A program made the translations under genes and the position numbers. This document shows, piece after piece, positions 27,474 to 36,727 of a stretch of DNA of 64,000 bases. Each line of letters starts with the position of its first letter. Position 1 is the stretch's first letter. Under the pieces are notes generated by a model. The model worked only from the letters and a program-made list of their open reading frames with translations, did no database searches and was not told the origin of the DNA. Source of the stretch: an uncultured Bacilli bacterium (GTDB lineage Bacteria; Bacillota_I; Bacilli_A; RF39; UBA660); the NCBI GenBank assembly GCA_934122275.1, contig CAKOWI010000003.1, forward strand, positions 1-64,000, written 5' to 3'.

Positions 27474-28142
27474 TTAATTTATTTTAGCTTTCTTTTCTAA
27501 AGCTATCCTAGCAGCTTCCTGCTCAGCCTCTTTCTTAGATTTAGCTTTTCCTATTCCTAATACTATTCCATCAACACTAACACTCATAGTAAAAGTTCTA
27601 TCATGAGCTGGACCTTCTTCACTTATAAGTTCATAAACAACGGTCTTTTTGCTAACTTGGGTTTCTTCTTGTAATTCTGATTTATAATCCAAGAAAAATG
27701 TCTCTGGTTTATCTATAATAAATGGTATTACTACGTCATACACTATTTCTTTAGCTTTCCTATAACCTTGATCTAAATAAACAGCTCCCAAAAAAGATTC
27801 AAACATATCAGCAAGTGTTGCCTTTCTATATTTTCCTCCAGACATTTCCTCACCATGTCCTACCTTTACGTATTTAGGAAATTCTAAAAGAAGAGCATAT
27901 TCATATAAAGCATTTTCACACACATACATTGATCTTATTTTTGTCATTTTTCCTTCTTCATAATTGGTCGTATTATAAAGATAATCACTCATTATAAGAT
28001 CCAAAACTTTATCACCTAAAAATTCTAATCTTTGATAATCTTCTGTTAATCCATGTTCATTACAATATGATGAATGTGAAAAGGCTGTATCATAAATATG
28101 CATGTTATTTGTTTTAATGTTAAATTTGTCTAACAATTCCAT
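27474..28142 (-). CDS. rnc: Ribonuclease III
   Basis: Cleaves double-stranded RNA (rRNA processing). 222 residues. Signature RLEFLGDKVLDLIMSDYLY near residue 38, second acidic motif ADMFESFLGAVYLDQG near 112, and C-terminal dsRBD (KSELQEETQ...KAKSKKEAEQEAARIAL). The ATG at 28142 is chosen because GGGTG is eight bases upstream; a GTG five codons earlier is less likely. Immediately upstream of smc. Confidence 0.95.
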   Translation of the reverse strand: MELLDKFNIKTNNMHIYDTAFSHSSYCNEHGLTEDYQRLEFLGDKVLDLIMSDYLYNTTNYEEGKMTKIRSMYVCENALYEYALLLEFPKYVKVGHGEEMSGGKYRKATLADMFESFLGAVYLDQGYRKAKEIVYDVVIPFIIDKPETFFLDYKSELQEETQVSKKTVVYELISEEGPAHDRTFTMSVSVDGIVLGIGKAKSKKEAEQEAARIALEKKAKIN

Positions 28143-28215
28143 ATTTCTATCACCCACTAAATTATAACAAAAAAAGCAGATTAAATCTAGCTAAAAGGTA
28201 TGTATGACTTTTAAT

Positions 28216-28392
28216 TTAATCACTATCTTTTTCCTCCTTATTTAATTCTTCATTTCTACTTATTCCTCTTATTTTCTCTCCAACTGGCCTAAGCCCTTCA
28301 TGTTTATCCATTAATTTTTGTAACTCTTCATCTTTATCTACTACAAATATCATTAATTTATCAATAAAATCATCTTTATTTTCTTTAGTCAT
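28216..28392 (-). CDS. Small charged protein, 58 aa
   Basis: MTKENKDDFIDKLMIFVVDK... then RPVGEKIRGISRNEEL; acidic, no membrane helix. Not recognised. The upstream AAGGG is rather far (about 12 bases) from the ATG. It lies between dnaE and rnc. Confidence 0.5.
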   Translation of the reverse strand: MTKENKDDFIDKLMIFVVDKDEELQKLMDKHEGLRPVGEKIRGISRNEELNKEEKDSD

Positions 28393-28433
28393 AATTTTAA
28401 TTTTCCCTTTCGTAAAATGACTATACACCAAAA

Positions 28434-28475
28434 TAAAAACCTATGCAAATCGGTTTCTGCATAGATTTTTATTCT
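28434..28475 (-). terminator. Terminator after dnaE
   Basis: AAAATCTATGCA paired with TGCATAGGTTTT, then U-rich, on the minus strand. Confidence 0.7.
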
Positions 28476-28583
28476 ATTTTTCAATTTTCACACATACTTT
28501 ATAACTTTTTAAAGTACTTAATTTTTACCATATTTTGTTTTTTGTGTATTTTTGAAAAATTTTAAATAATTTTTGTTTTACAT

Positions 28584-31448
28584 TTAAACTTTATTTATAT
28601 CATAAAGTATAACTTGAAAATTAGAAAATCTTTTCTCAACTTTTCCCTTTATTTTATAAACACCCGGTACTAAGAGATTAAATACTTTATCATAAACTTT
28701 AGGAAATGCTATAACTTCTATGTTTCCATAAGTATCACTACCATTTAAAAACATCATTTTATCACCTTTTTTAGTAGTTATCTCTCTTTTTCTATCTATG
28801 TATAAAATAATATCTACTGTTTTATCAAAGTACCTTTCTAATTTATTAGTAGTTATACTACTTTCAGATATATACATATTAGTTGGATGATTACTTATAT
28901 AAAATCTATATAAACTTTCTTCTTGACTAGTTAATTCAGAATCTAAATACTCATCATACCTCTTTAATTCTGGTTTTATAACCAAACTCTCATCTAAATC
29001 AGAACATAATTCAGCATAATTAATTGCTTCATTAAGATTTTCGATTAAAGTTTTTCTAGTTTCACCAAATATATCTAATGCACCAGATAAAACAATATAC
29101 TTTATATTTTCTTTTCCAATCTTATAAACTCTTCTTACAAAATCAAAATATGAGCTATATAAACCATTTTCATTTCTTTCATCAACAATATATTTAGCTG
29201 TTAAAGAACTTATTTTATTTATAAGTGATAAAGGTATTCTTATTTTTCCATCACAAACTTCATAGTTTAAACTACAATTATTAATATTACTCTTTTCTAA
29301 TTTTACACCAAGTAATTTACATTCATTTATTATATTTTTAATTTTAGGTGAAGACGATATTGTACTATTTAATATTTCACACATAAATTCTTGTGGATAA
29401 TTAGCTTTTAAATATGCTATTTTATATCCTATAATCGCATAACTTACAGAGTGTGCTTTATTAAATCCATAATTTGCAAATTTAAGAATTAAATCATATA
29501 CATCATTTGCATCTTTATTCGTATAACCCTTATTTAAACTTCCATTTATAAATTTTTCTTTTTCACTTAATAAAACATCTTCCTTTTTCTTACTCATAGC
29601 ACGTCTTAGTACATCAGCTTCAGCATAAGTAAATCCAGCCATTTTTCTTGCTATTTGCATTATCTGTTCTTGATATATTATTATTCCATAAGTAGGTTTT
29701 AATATTTCTTCTAAATCCTTGTTAATGTATGTTATTTTTTCTTTATTATATTTTCTTGCAATATAATGTGGAATATTATCTATAGGTCCTGGTCTAAATA
29801 ATGCAACTGCCGCAATTAAATCATTTATATTATCAGGTTTTAACTCTCTAATAAAATTCCTCATTCCTGTAGATTCAAATTGGAATACAGATGATAAATT
29901 ACCATCTGCAAATAATTTATAAGTCTTTTTATCATCCAAACTAATATCACTAAATTTTAATCCAATTTTATTTAAAATTTTACTAACAATAGTCAAGTTT
30001 TTAAGACCTAAAAAGTCCATTTTTAAAAGGCCTAACTCTTCTATGTAATTCATAGTATATCCAGATAAATATGTACCATCAGAGTTCTTAAATATAGGAA
30101 TATAGTCACTTAAATTTTTACTTGATATAATTATTCCAGCAGCATGCTGTGAAGTATGTCTTTTAAGCCCTTCTAAATGCATCGCTATATCATACATAAC
30201 CTTTAGTTTAACATCATCTCTTAAAATGTTTTTAACATAAATATTATTTAGGTTCTCTCTTAAATCTTTTTTATCATCAAAATTCTTAACTAAATAATCT
30301 ACCTTAGTAATACTAATATCTAATATTCTTGAAACATCTCTTACTACCTGTTTTGCAAGTAAATTAGAAAACGTAATTATTCCTGATACTTTATCTTCTC
30401 CGTATTTTTTAACCACATAATTTATAACATCGTCTCTTTTTTCAGCATCAAAATCTATATCAATATCAGGCATTGTTACCCTATCCGGATTTAAAAATCT
30501 TTCAAATAACAAATCATATTTAATTGGATCTATATCAGTAATACCTAAAGAATATGAAACAAGTGATGATGCAGCAGAACCTCTTCCCGGTCCAACCATT
30601 ATGTTATTTTTCTTTGCATATTTAACATAGTCCCAAACAACCAAAAAATAATTAGAAAAGCCCATCTTATTTATTGTATTTAACTCATATTTTAGTCTTT
30701 CTAAGTACTTAATAGGAACTTTATCATCTAATCTTTTTCTAAGTCCTTTTATTGCTAAATCAGTTAAATATTTATCTTGATCAAAATGTACATCACTATT
30801 ATACTTAGGTAATAAATCACTTCTTTTAGGTATTTCTAAATTACATAACTCTGAAATAATATTTGTACTTTTTATATCAAATTCATTTAAACTTATTTCT
30901 AAACTAGTTTCTTTTCCATCATACTTTTTATCATCTATTTTATATAAATATTCTAAATATTTATTACTTTCTTTATCTAAAGTAAGCGTCTTTTTTACAT
31001 AGACTTTACTTTCTTTTATGCCACATTTTTGCTCTTCACTAGAATAACCTATAAAAACTTCATCAGCATTTAACTTATAGCTACTAATATTTTCCATAAA
31101 TTCATATGGCACTATAACAACTATATTATCTAAATACCTATTTAATACATCATAACTTAATTCTTCTTTACTAATTAATGTATTTATATTACATAAGTTT
31201 TGATATCCTTTATAATTTTTAGCATAAAGTAGCATAGTAAACGGTATATTTATTTCAATACCTATAATAGGCTTTATAGAGTTATTTTTACACTTATCAT
31301 AAAATTCCATAGCACCAAATATATTATTATCACATATAGCACATGCTTTAATGTTATTTTCTTTTAACTTAATAATAAGATCATCTATCTTTATCATACT
31401 AGAAAGTATTGAATAATCTGTTTTAATCCATAAAGGAACAAAGTTCAT
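28584..31448 (-). CDS. dnaE: DNA polymerase III alpha subunit DnaE (short form)
   Basis: 954 residues against about 1,115 in B. subtilis DnaE. The PHP domain is degenerate: the HxHxxYS start reads LWIKTDYS and the DHG motif reads CDNN. The catalytic PDIDIDF is near residue 330, with GPGRGSAASSLVSY and the FNKAHSVSYA palm/fingers motifs intact. It ends right after an OB-fold (VDIILYIDRKREITTKKGDKMMF), so the extreme C-terminal domain is absent. AGGAGGT before ATG. Replicative or primer-extending polymerase in the Firmicutes fork. Confidence 0.93.
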   Translation of the reverse strand: MNFVPLWIKTDYSILSSMIKIDDLIIKLKENNIKACAICDNNIFGAMEFYDKCKNNSIKPIIGIEINIPFTMLLYAKNYKGYQNLCNINTLISKEELSYDVLNRYLDNIVVIVPYEFMENISSYKLNADEVFIGYSSEEQKCGIKESKVYVKKTLTLDKESNKYLEYLYKIDDKKYDGKETSLEISLNEFDIKSTNIISELCNLEIPKRSDLLPKYNSDVHFDQDKYLTDLAIKGLRKRLDDKVPIKYLERLKYELNTINKMGFSNYFLVVWDYVKYAKKNNIMVGPGRGSAASSLVSYSLGITDIDPIKYDLLFERFLNPDRVTMPDIDIDFDAEKRDDVINYVVKKYGEDKVSGIITFSNLLAKQVVRDVSRILDISITKVDYLVKNFDDKKDLRENLNNIYVKNILRDDVKLKVMYDIAMHLEGLKRHTSQHAAGIIISSKNLSDYIPIFKNSDGTYLSGYTMNYIEELGLLKMDFLGLKNLTIVSKILNKIGLKFSDISLDDKKTYKLFADGNLSSVFQFESTGMRNFIRELKPDNINDLIAAVALFRPGPIDNIPHYIARKYNKEKITYINKDLEEILKPTYGIIIYQEQIMQIARKMAGFTYAEADVLRRAMSKKKEDVLLSEKEKFINGSLNKGYTNKDANDVYDLILKFANYGFNKAHSVSYAIIGYKIAYLKANYPQEFMCEILNSTISSSPKIKNIINECKLLGVKLEKSNINNCSLNYEVCDGKIRIPLSLINKISSLTAKYIVDERNENGLYSSYFDFVRRVYKIGKENIKYIVLSGALDIFGETRKTLIENLNEAINYAELCSDLDESLVIKPELKRYDEYLDSELTSQEESLYRFYISNHPTNMYISESSITTNKLERYFDKTVDIILYIDRKREITTKKGDKMMFLNGSDTYGNIEVIAFPKVYDKVFNLLVPGVYKIKGKVEKRFSNFQVILYDINKV

Positions 31449-31571
31449 AAATATACCTCCTTCTAAGTAATATTTTACTACAAATAACCATTTTTTAATA
31501 TTTTAATTTGACTATTTATCAATATTATGTTAAAGTTATTAAGCAAACACGTATTTAAGGAGGATTTAAAT

Positions 31572-31739
31572 ATGGCTAAGAAAGTATCTAATAGAAAAGG
31601 ACTTACTGGTAATAACCGTTCACATGCTTTAAATGCTACTAAGAAAGTTCAAAAAGTTAATATGCAAAAAGTAAGTGTTGATGGAAAAACAGTTATAATG
31701 AGTGCTAGAGAAGCTAAAAAATTAAGAGCTAGCGAATAA
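31572..31739 (+). CDS. rpmB: Ribosomal protein bL28
   Basis: 55 residues, MAKKVSNRKGLTGNNRSHALNATKKV. The ATG at 31572 follows AAGGAGGATTTAAAT; a longer frame begins upstream at 31527 but ignores this site. It lacks the zinc cysteines seen in some bL28 forms. Confidence 0.92.
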   Translation: MAKKVSNRKGLTGNNRSHALNATKKVQKVNMQKVSVDGKTVIMSAREAKKLRASE

Positions 31740-31774
31740 AAAATACTTAAAGATTATCTTTAAGTATTTTTTAA
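31740..31774. terminator. Bidirectional terminator between rpmB and the pilin-like gene
   Basis: AATACTTAAAGAT/ATCTTTAAGTATT stem with T6 on the plus strand and A-rich entry serving the minus strand. Confidence 0.75.
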
Positions 31775-32719
31775 TTTTAAATTTAAATTTTTAAGGTATA
31801 GCCAAGTAGAATAACCTTTTTCATTACTTAATTCTTTACCTTGACCATGAGCAACTTTTATATACAAATTATATTTTAGTGAATTAGAAACACCATTTAA
31901 ATTTATATTTATTTGTTTATCACGGCAGTATCTATTACTGTATACAGTAGTATTATAATACTTTGCATTTCTTTCGTAACCATCGAATGTATCTGTAGTC
32001 ACTCCAACTTTTTTACTACCATTTTCACTAATGTAGAACTCATAAACACTAGTTATACGCCTATTACCAGTTTTCGCGTTGTTACATTCTGTCACTTCAA
32101 GAACAAGTGCTTCATAATTTTTAAGGTTAATATTATTTAAACGCACTTTAGATTCTGAATAACTTCCAACCTGTTCTACAAGTATTTTTTGATACTTAAT
32201 TCCTTCACCTAAATCATCAACTGTTATATGTACATTCTTTGAATTATTACCTGAGCTATCACTTGAATCTGTCGATTCAAAATTATTTACTATCTCTTTA
32301 TAATCAAAAATAGTATTACATTCTCCATCTATAGAATAACAATATCCATTAAAAGTGTAAACATTTCCATTTAAATCGTAACTTGACTGTTCTTTAGCTT
32401 CCGGAGATTTGCAAACATACTGATTGTTCATTTCAGACCTATTACTTATGTTTTTAGCATTTTCATCAGCTGGATTAGTAACATCATCATTCAAGTAATC
32501 TTCACCAATAAGCTCTGATACCTCTACACAGTTTTTATTTTTTGTATCTAAATAAGCACTTGCTATTGCAGTAATATCTTTTGCAGCTATATATCTGGAT
32601 CTTATTTTAGACTGTTTTATGCTTTTTAAAACGTTAGTTGTTGCTATAGTCATTATAATGCCAAGTATAACTATAACAGCAAGTAATTCTATTAAAGTAA
32701 ATCCCTTTTTATTTTTCAT
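31760..32719 (-). CDS. Type IV pilin-like protein
   Basis: 319 residues. A class III signal peptide, MKNKKG then FTLIELLAVIVILGIIMTIA, is cut by a prepilin peptidase and leaves the hydrophobic N-terminal helix. The remaining 280 residues are a secreted domain with about eight cysteines and no family I recognise. With comEA/comEC in the window it could be a minor pilin of a competence or surface pilus, but no assembly ATPase or peptidase is present here. Confidence 0.85.
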   Translation of the reverse strand: MKNKKGFTLIELLAVIVILGIIMTIATTNVLKSIKQSKIRSRYIAAKDITAIASAYLDTKNKNCVEVSELIGEDYLNDDVTNPADENAKNISNRSEMNNQYVCKSPEAKEQSSYDLNGNVYTFNGYCYSIDGECNTIFDYKEIVNNFESTDSSDSSGNNSKNVHITVDDLGEGIKYQKILVEQVGSYSESKVRLNNINLKNYEALVLEVTECNNAKTGNRRITSVYEFYISENGSKKVGVTTDTFDGYERNAKYYNTTVYSNRYCRDKQININLNGVSNSLKYNLYIKVAHGQGKELSNEKGYSTWLYLKNLNLKLKNT

Positions 32720-32797
32720 CTATCATCACCTATTTTAATATTAACATTATAATTAATTTTAGTCAATTTAACACTTAAAAAATAGACAAATTAATGT

Positions 32798-33256
32798 CTA
32801 TTTATCGGTAGAACCAAATCCTCCAGTTCTTATCCCATCAGCTTTATCATTATCTGCAATTAAATATTTCATAAATATCGCTTGTCCAATTGCTTCACCT
32901 TTTTTTATTACTGTAGGTTCATCTTTATAATTATAAAAAGCAAACATAAATGCACCATCATTATCAGAATTACCATAATAATCAGCATCTATTATACCTA
33001 CACTATTAGCCATAATAAGACCTTTTTTCTTAGGATTAGAACTTCTATTACAAAGCATTAAAAATTCATCATCTGGCATATATGCCTTAATTCCTGTTGG
33101 AACAAGAGTTGGATTCATACCAGGTTTAAATGGTTCAATAGTTATATCTTCTGCTGCTTCTATATCATATCCTGCTGCACCTTTTGTTTTCCTAACTGGT
33201 AAATTAATGTCTTTATCTTCAAATCCTTTAGCAATTTCAAATCCTCTAGTTTTCAT
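32798..33256 (-). CDS. dut: dUTPase
   Basis: Hydrolyses dUTP to dUMP. 152 residues, trimeric type. Motif 1 AAGYDIEA, motif 2 CNRSSNPKK, motif 3 GIIDADYYG, motif 4 KKGEAIGQAIF, motif 5 RTGGFGST. Last gene of nrdD-nrdG-dut; its ATG shares one base with the nrdG stop (TAATG), so translation is probably coupled. Confidence 0.93.
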   Translation of the reverse strand: MKTRGFEIAKGFEDKDINLPVRKTKGAAGYDIEAAEDITIEPFKPGMNPTLVPTGIKAYMPDDEFLMLCNRSSNPKKKGLIMANSVGIIDADYYGNSDNDGAFMFAFYNYKDEPTVIKKGEAIGQAIFMKYLIADNDKADGIRTGGFGSTDK

Positions 33257-33765
33257 TATACTCCCACCAATTCCTTTTCTTCAAATAATACAATCTTATC
33301 TTTTTTTAGTGATTTTTTTACATCTATCACTCTTTGATTAGATGAACCTCTCCATTTTAACTTAAAATCATGTAATTCATCTTCATACCTACCATCTATT
33401 AAAACATCTATATAATTAATAACATCATTATCCTTTATATAATCATATAAGAAACCAGACCATACCCATATAGTTTTTTTAGGATATTTTTCTTTAAAAG
33501 CTTTAGCAAGTTTAGTTGTTGCCTTTATATTATTTGGATGCATAGGTTCACCACCTAATATAGATAATCCAACAATATAATCATGACTAGCTAAAGCTAA
33601 TACTTTTTCTATTGTATCAGTTGTAAACTCACTGCCACCTTTAAAGTCCCAAGTTTCTTTATTAAAACAGTTTTTACAATGAAATGAACAACCTTGCATA
33701 AATATAGAAACCCTAACACCTGGACCATTTGATATATCCATTTTTCTTATTTTATTATATCTCAT
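33256..33765 (-). CDS. nrdG: Anaerobic ribonucleotide reductase activating protein
   Basis: Radical-SAM enzyme that installs the glycyl radical on NrdD. 169 residues. SNGPGVRVSIFMQGC and the C-x3-C-x2-C cluster motif (CSFHCKNC), then LSILGGEPM. The ATG at 33765 has AAGGA eight bases upstream, inside the end of nrdD; an ATG three codons earlier would overlap nrdD. Confidence 0.95.
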   Translation of the reverse strand: MRYNKIRKMDISNGPGVRVSIFMQGCSFHCKNCFNKETWDFKGGSEFTTDTIEKVLALASHDYIVGLSILGGEPMHPNNIKATTKLAKAFKEKYPKKTIWVWSGFLYDYIKDNDVINYIDVLIDGRYEDELHDFKLKWRGSSNQRVIDVKKSLKKDKIVLFEEKELVGV

Positions 33766-33766
33766 A

Positions 33767-35956
33767 CTAAGCATCCTTGTTATCTACATGAATAACTCTT
33801 TCTTTTATTTCTTGTGTTCTTCCTTTATTCCAAAAGTTAGTTCCTATATATCCGCATGTTCTTCTTGCAACATTTAATTTATCATGATCTCTATTTCCAC
33901 AATTTGGACAATACCATTCTAAATTATCATCTAGTAATATTTCTCCATCATAACCACATTCTTGACAATAATCTGATTTAGTATTTAATTCTGCATACAT
34001 AATATTATCATATATAAACTTAATTATTTCCATAACTGCATCTAAATTATCAGTTAAATTAGGAGTTTCTATATAACTTATTGCACCACCTGGTGAAAGT
34101 TTTTGAAATTCACTTTCTAATTTTAACTTAGTAAACGCATCAATTTCCTCAAATACAGGAACATGATATGAATTAGTTATATAATCTCTATCTGTAATAC
34201 CTTTAATTTTACCAAAACGTTCTCTTAAACATTTAGCAAACTTATAAGTAGTAGATTCTATTGGAGTACCATATACACTATAATCTATATCTTCTTTTTC
34301 TTTCCATTCCTTACATTTATCATTTAATCTTTGCATTACTTTTAATCCAAATTCTTTACCCTTACCACCATCTGTATGAGAATTTCCAGTCATATATTTA
34401 ACACACTCATAAAGACCAGCATAACCAAGTGATATAGTTGAATATCCATGGTGCAATAATTCATGAATACCTTCTCCCTTATCTAGTCTTGCAAGTGCTC
34501 CATGTTGCCATAATATAGGTGCAACATCACTAGTTACTTTAGATAGTCTTTTATGTCTTATTTTAAGTGCTCTATGACATAATTCTAATCTATCATCTAA
34601 TATACTCCAGAATAAATCCATATCTTTATCTGCTGATAATGCAACATCAGGTAAATTAATGGTTACAACACCTTGGTTAAATCTTCCATAATATTTACCC
34701 TTATTTGGAACATAATTTTTAGCTTTAGCAATATTTCCTAGACTAATCATTCTATCTGGTGTTAGGAAAGAACGACATCCCATACAAGGATAACAATCTC
34801 CATCACCATTTTCATTTTTCTTAAGTTCTTTCATTATTTTTTCAGAAATATAATCTGGAACCATACGTTTTGCGGTACATTTTGCAGCAAGTTTAGTTAA
34901 GTAGTAATATTTACTCTTTTCATGAATATTATCTTCTTCAAGAACATACAAAAGTTTAGGAAATGCTGGTGTAATATATACTCCCTTTTCGTTTTTCATA
35001 CCCATAATTCTTTGATTTAAAACCTCTTCAATTATCATTGCAAGTTCTTCTTTATATTCTTCTGTTTCACCTAAATACATACAAACTGATAAGAAAGGAG
35101 CTTGTCCATTAGTAGTTGTCATAGAATTTATTTGATATTGGAAAGTTTGTACACCATCAGTTATTTCTTTTGCTAAATCTTCTTTAGCATATTTTTCACA
35201 TTCTTCTTTAGTGAATTTTCTTTTCTTATATTTTTCCAAATATTTTTTATAACTATCTCTTACGAATGGTGCTAAATGAGTAAGAGTTATAGTACATCCA
35301 CCATACTGACTTGATGATACTGCAGTAATTAGCTGAGTTGCTATAGTCATTGCAGTTAAAAATCTATGAGGTTTTTCAATCATAACACCATTTATATTAG
35401 TACCATTTTGAAGCATATCTTCAAGGTTAATTAAATCACAATTATGAAGTGCATTTTGTGCAAAATAATCTGCATCATGAAAGTGAATTATACCCTCATC
35501 ATGAGCTTTTACTATGTCTTCTGGAAGTAAAAATCTTCTTGTTATATCAGTAGACGTAATACCTGCTAAATAGTCTCTTTGTGTAGTAACAATTCTAGCA
35601 TTTTTATTAGAGTTTTCGGTATTCCAATATTCTGATTCTCCGTCAATTAACTCTTTAATTGAAAGGTCAGTAGTATTGCTTCTTCTAACTAATTCTCTTG
35701 TATATCTATATGTAATATACTCTTTAGCTAAATTATATTTACCAAGCGACATAAGACGCATTTCAATAATATCTTGTATATCTTCTACTAGCATTCTTTT
35801 CTTTTTTAAGCTTTCAATATACTTAATAATATTTTTTATTTGAATATCACTTACTCTGTCTTCTTCTGTCACTTCATTATTAGCCTTTTTAACGGCATTT
35901 TCAATTTTTTCTGGACAATAATCTACTATATGTCCATCTCTTTTTACTATTTTCAT
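33767..35956 (-). CDS. nrdD: Anaerobic ribonucleoside-triphosphate reductase
   Basis: Makes deoxynucleotides without oxygen. 729 residues. ATP-cone domain in the first 95 residues (KRDGHIVDYCPEKIENAV), the 10-stranded barrel with CPCMGCRSF-like cysteines near 395, a C-terminal zinc site (CQECGYDGE, CPNCGNRD), and the glycyl-radical loop RRTCGYIGT. The promoter lacks a -35 and instead has a palindrome about 41 bases upstream of the predicted start, suggesting activation by the divergent Crp/Fnr-type protein. Confidence 0.96.
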   Translation of the reverse strand: MKIVKRDGHIVDYCPEKIENAVKKANNEVTEEDRVSDIQIKNIIKYIESLKKKRMLVEDIQDIIEMRLMSLGKYNLAKEYITYRYTRELVRRSNTTDLSIKELIDGESEYWNTENSNKNARIVTTQRDYLAGITSTDITRRFLLPEDIVKAHDEGIIHFHDADYFAQNALHNCDLINLEDMLQNGTNINGVMIEKPHRFLTAMTIATQLITAVSSSQYGGCTITLTHLAPFVRDSYKKYLEKYKKRKFTKEECEKYAKEDLAKEITDGVQTFQYQINSMTTTNGQAPFLSVCMYLGETEEYKEELAMIIEEVLNQRIMGMKNEKGVYITPAFPKLLYVLEEDNIHEKSKYYYLTKLAAKCTAKRMVPDYISEKIMKELKKNENGDGDCYPCMGCRSFLTPDRMISLGNIAKAKNYVPNKGKYYGRFNQGVVTINLPDVALSADKDMDLFWSILDDRLELCHRALKIRHKRLSKVTSDVAPILWQHGALARLDKGEGIHELLHHGYSTISLGYAGLYECVKYMTGNSHTDGGKGKEFGLKVMQRLNDKCKEWKEKEDIDYSVYGTPIESTTYKFAKCLRERFGKIKGITDRDYITNSYHVPVFEEIDAFTKLKLESEFQKLSPGGAISYIETPNLTDNLDAVMEIIKFIYDNIMYAELNTKSDYCQECGYDGEILLDDNLEWYCPNCGNRDHDKLNVARRTCGYIGTNFWNKGRTQEIKERVIHVDNKDA

Positions 35957-35987
35957 ATAACTACCTCTTCTATTATTTTATAATTAA

Positions 35988-35993
35988 AGTATA
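35988..35993 (-). promoter_or_regulatory. nrdD promoter (-10 element)
   Basis: TATACT on the minus strand. At 17 bases upstream the sequence is CAGTAA, not a usable -35, which fits an activator-dependent promoter. Confidence 0.6.
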
Positions 35994-36014
35994 ACACAAT
36001 AAAAAATAAGTTAC

Positions 36015-36030
36015 TGTTGCAATTGCAACA
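36015..36030. promoter_or_regulatory. Perfect 16-bp palindrome, predicted Crp/Fnr-family operator
   Basis: TGTTGCAATTGCAACA, centred near -41 of nrdD and overlapping the -35 of the divergent crp-like gene. Position fits activation one way and autorepression the other. Confidence 0.75.
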
Positions 36031-36051
36031 AGTTTAAAAAAATGTTATTAT
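36023..36051 (+). promoter_or_regulatory. Promoter of the Crp/Fnr-type gene
   Basis: TTGCAA (36023-36028, within the palindrome), 17-base spacer, TATTAT (36046-36051). Confidence 0.65.
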
Positions 36052-36070
36052 TTTATTAGGTGAATGTAAA

Positions 36071-36700
36071 ATGCTTAGATTATTTAACAAAATAAGTGTA
36101 AACGAACAAAAAAAACTACTAAAACTATTAGAAACTAGTATATTAAGCTACAAAAAAAATACCACAATTTTATCTACAATAGAAGGAAATATTATTGGTA
36201 TTGTACTAGAAGGAAACATACAAATAATAAGAACTGATTATAACGGAAATAGAACCATTATAGAAGATTTAAAGGAAGAATCTATATTTGGTACAATAAT
36301 ATCCTCACTATCTAGCAACGAATATGAAGTAATAACAAAAGAGGATAGTAAAATATTAGTTATTGACTATGATTTTATTATTAAATCAAATAATAACAAA
36401 TACTTATATTATAACCAGTTTATTAAAAATTTACTTGATATAACAACAAGTGAAATTGATAAAAAAAATGATAGAATAGAAATATTGACTCAAAAAAGTA
36501 TTAGAGATAAATTACTTAAATACTTTGAAATATATTCTAGAAAAAGAAAAACAAGTATAATCTATCTTCCATTTACCTTTACTGATTTAGCAGATTTTCT
36601 AGCAGTTGATAGAAGTGCAATGTCAAGAGAATTAAAAAATTTAAAAGAAGAAGGTTTTATTAATACTAAAGGAAGAAAAATAACACTTCTATATAGATAA
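36071..36700 (+). CDS. Crp/Fnr family transcriptional regulator
   Basis: 209 residues. N-terminal cyclic-nucleotide-binding-like beta barrel (residues 1-120), a long dimer helix, and a C-terminal winged helix with FTFTDLADFLAVDRSAMSRELKNLKEEGFI. There is not one cysteine in the protein, so it cannot carry an Fnr-type iron-sulfur cluster; the ligand is unknown. Divergent from nrdD with a shared palindrome, so control of anaerobic dNTP synthesis is the likely task. Confidence 0.88.
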   Translation: MLRLFNKISVNEQKKLLKLLETSILSYKKNTTILSTIEGNIIGIVLEGNIQIIRTDYNGNRTIIEDLKEESIFGTIISSLSSNEYEVITKEDSKILVIDYDFIIKSNNNKYLYYNQFIKNLLDITTSEIDKKNDRIEILTQKSIRDKLLKYFEIYSRKRKTSIIYLPFTFTDLADFLAVDRSAMSRELKNLKEEGFINTKGRKITLLYR

Positions 36701-36727
36701 AAAGGAAAGCTAAAGCTTTCCCTTTTT
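36701..36727. terminator. Bidirectional terminator
   Basis: GGAAAGCT/AGCTTTCC stem with T6 on the plus side and an A-run on the other. Confidence 0.75.
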
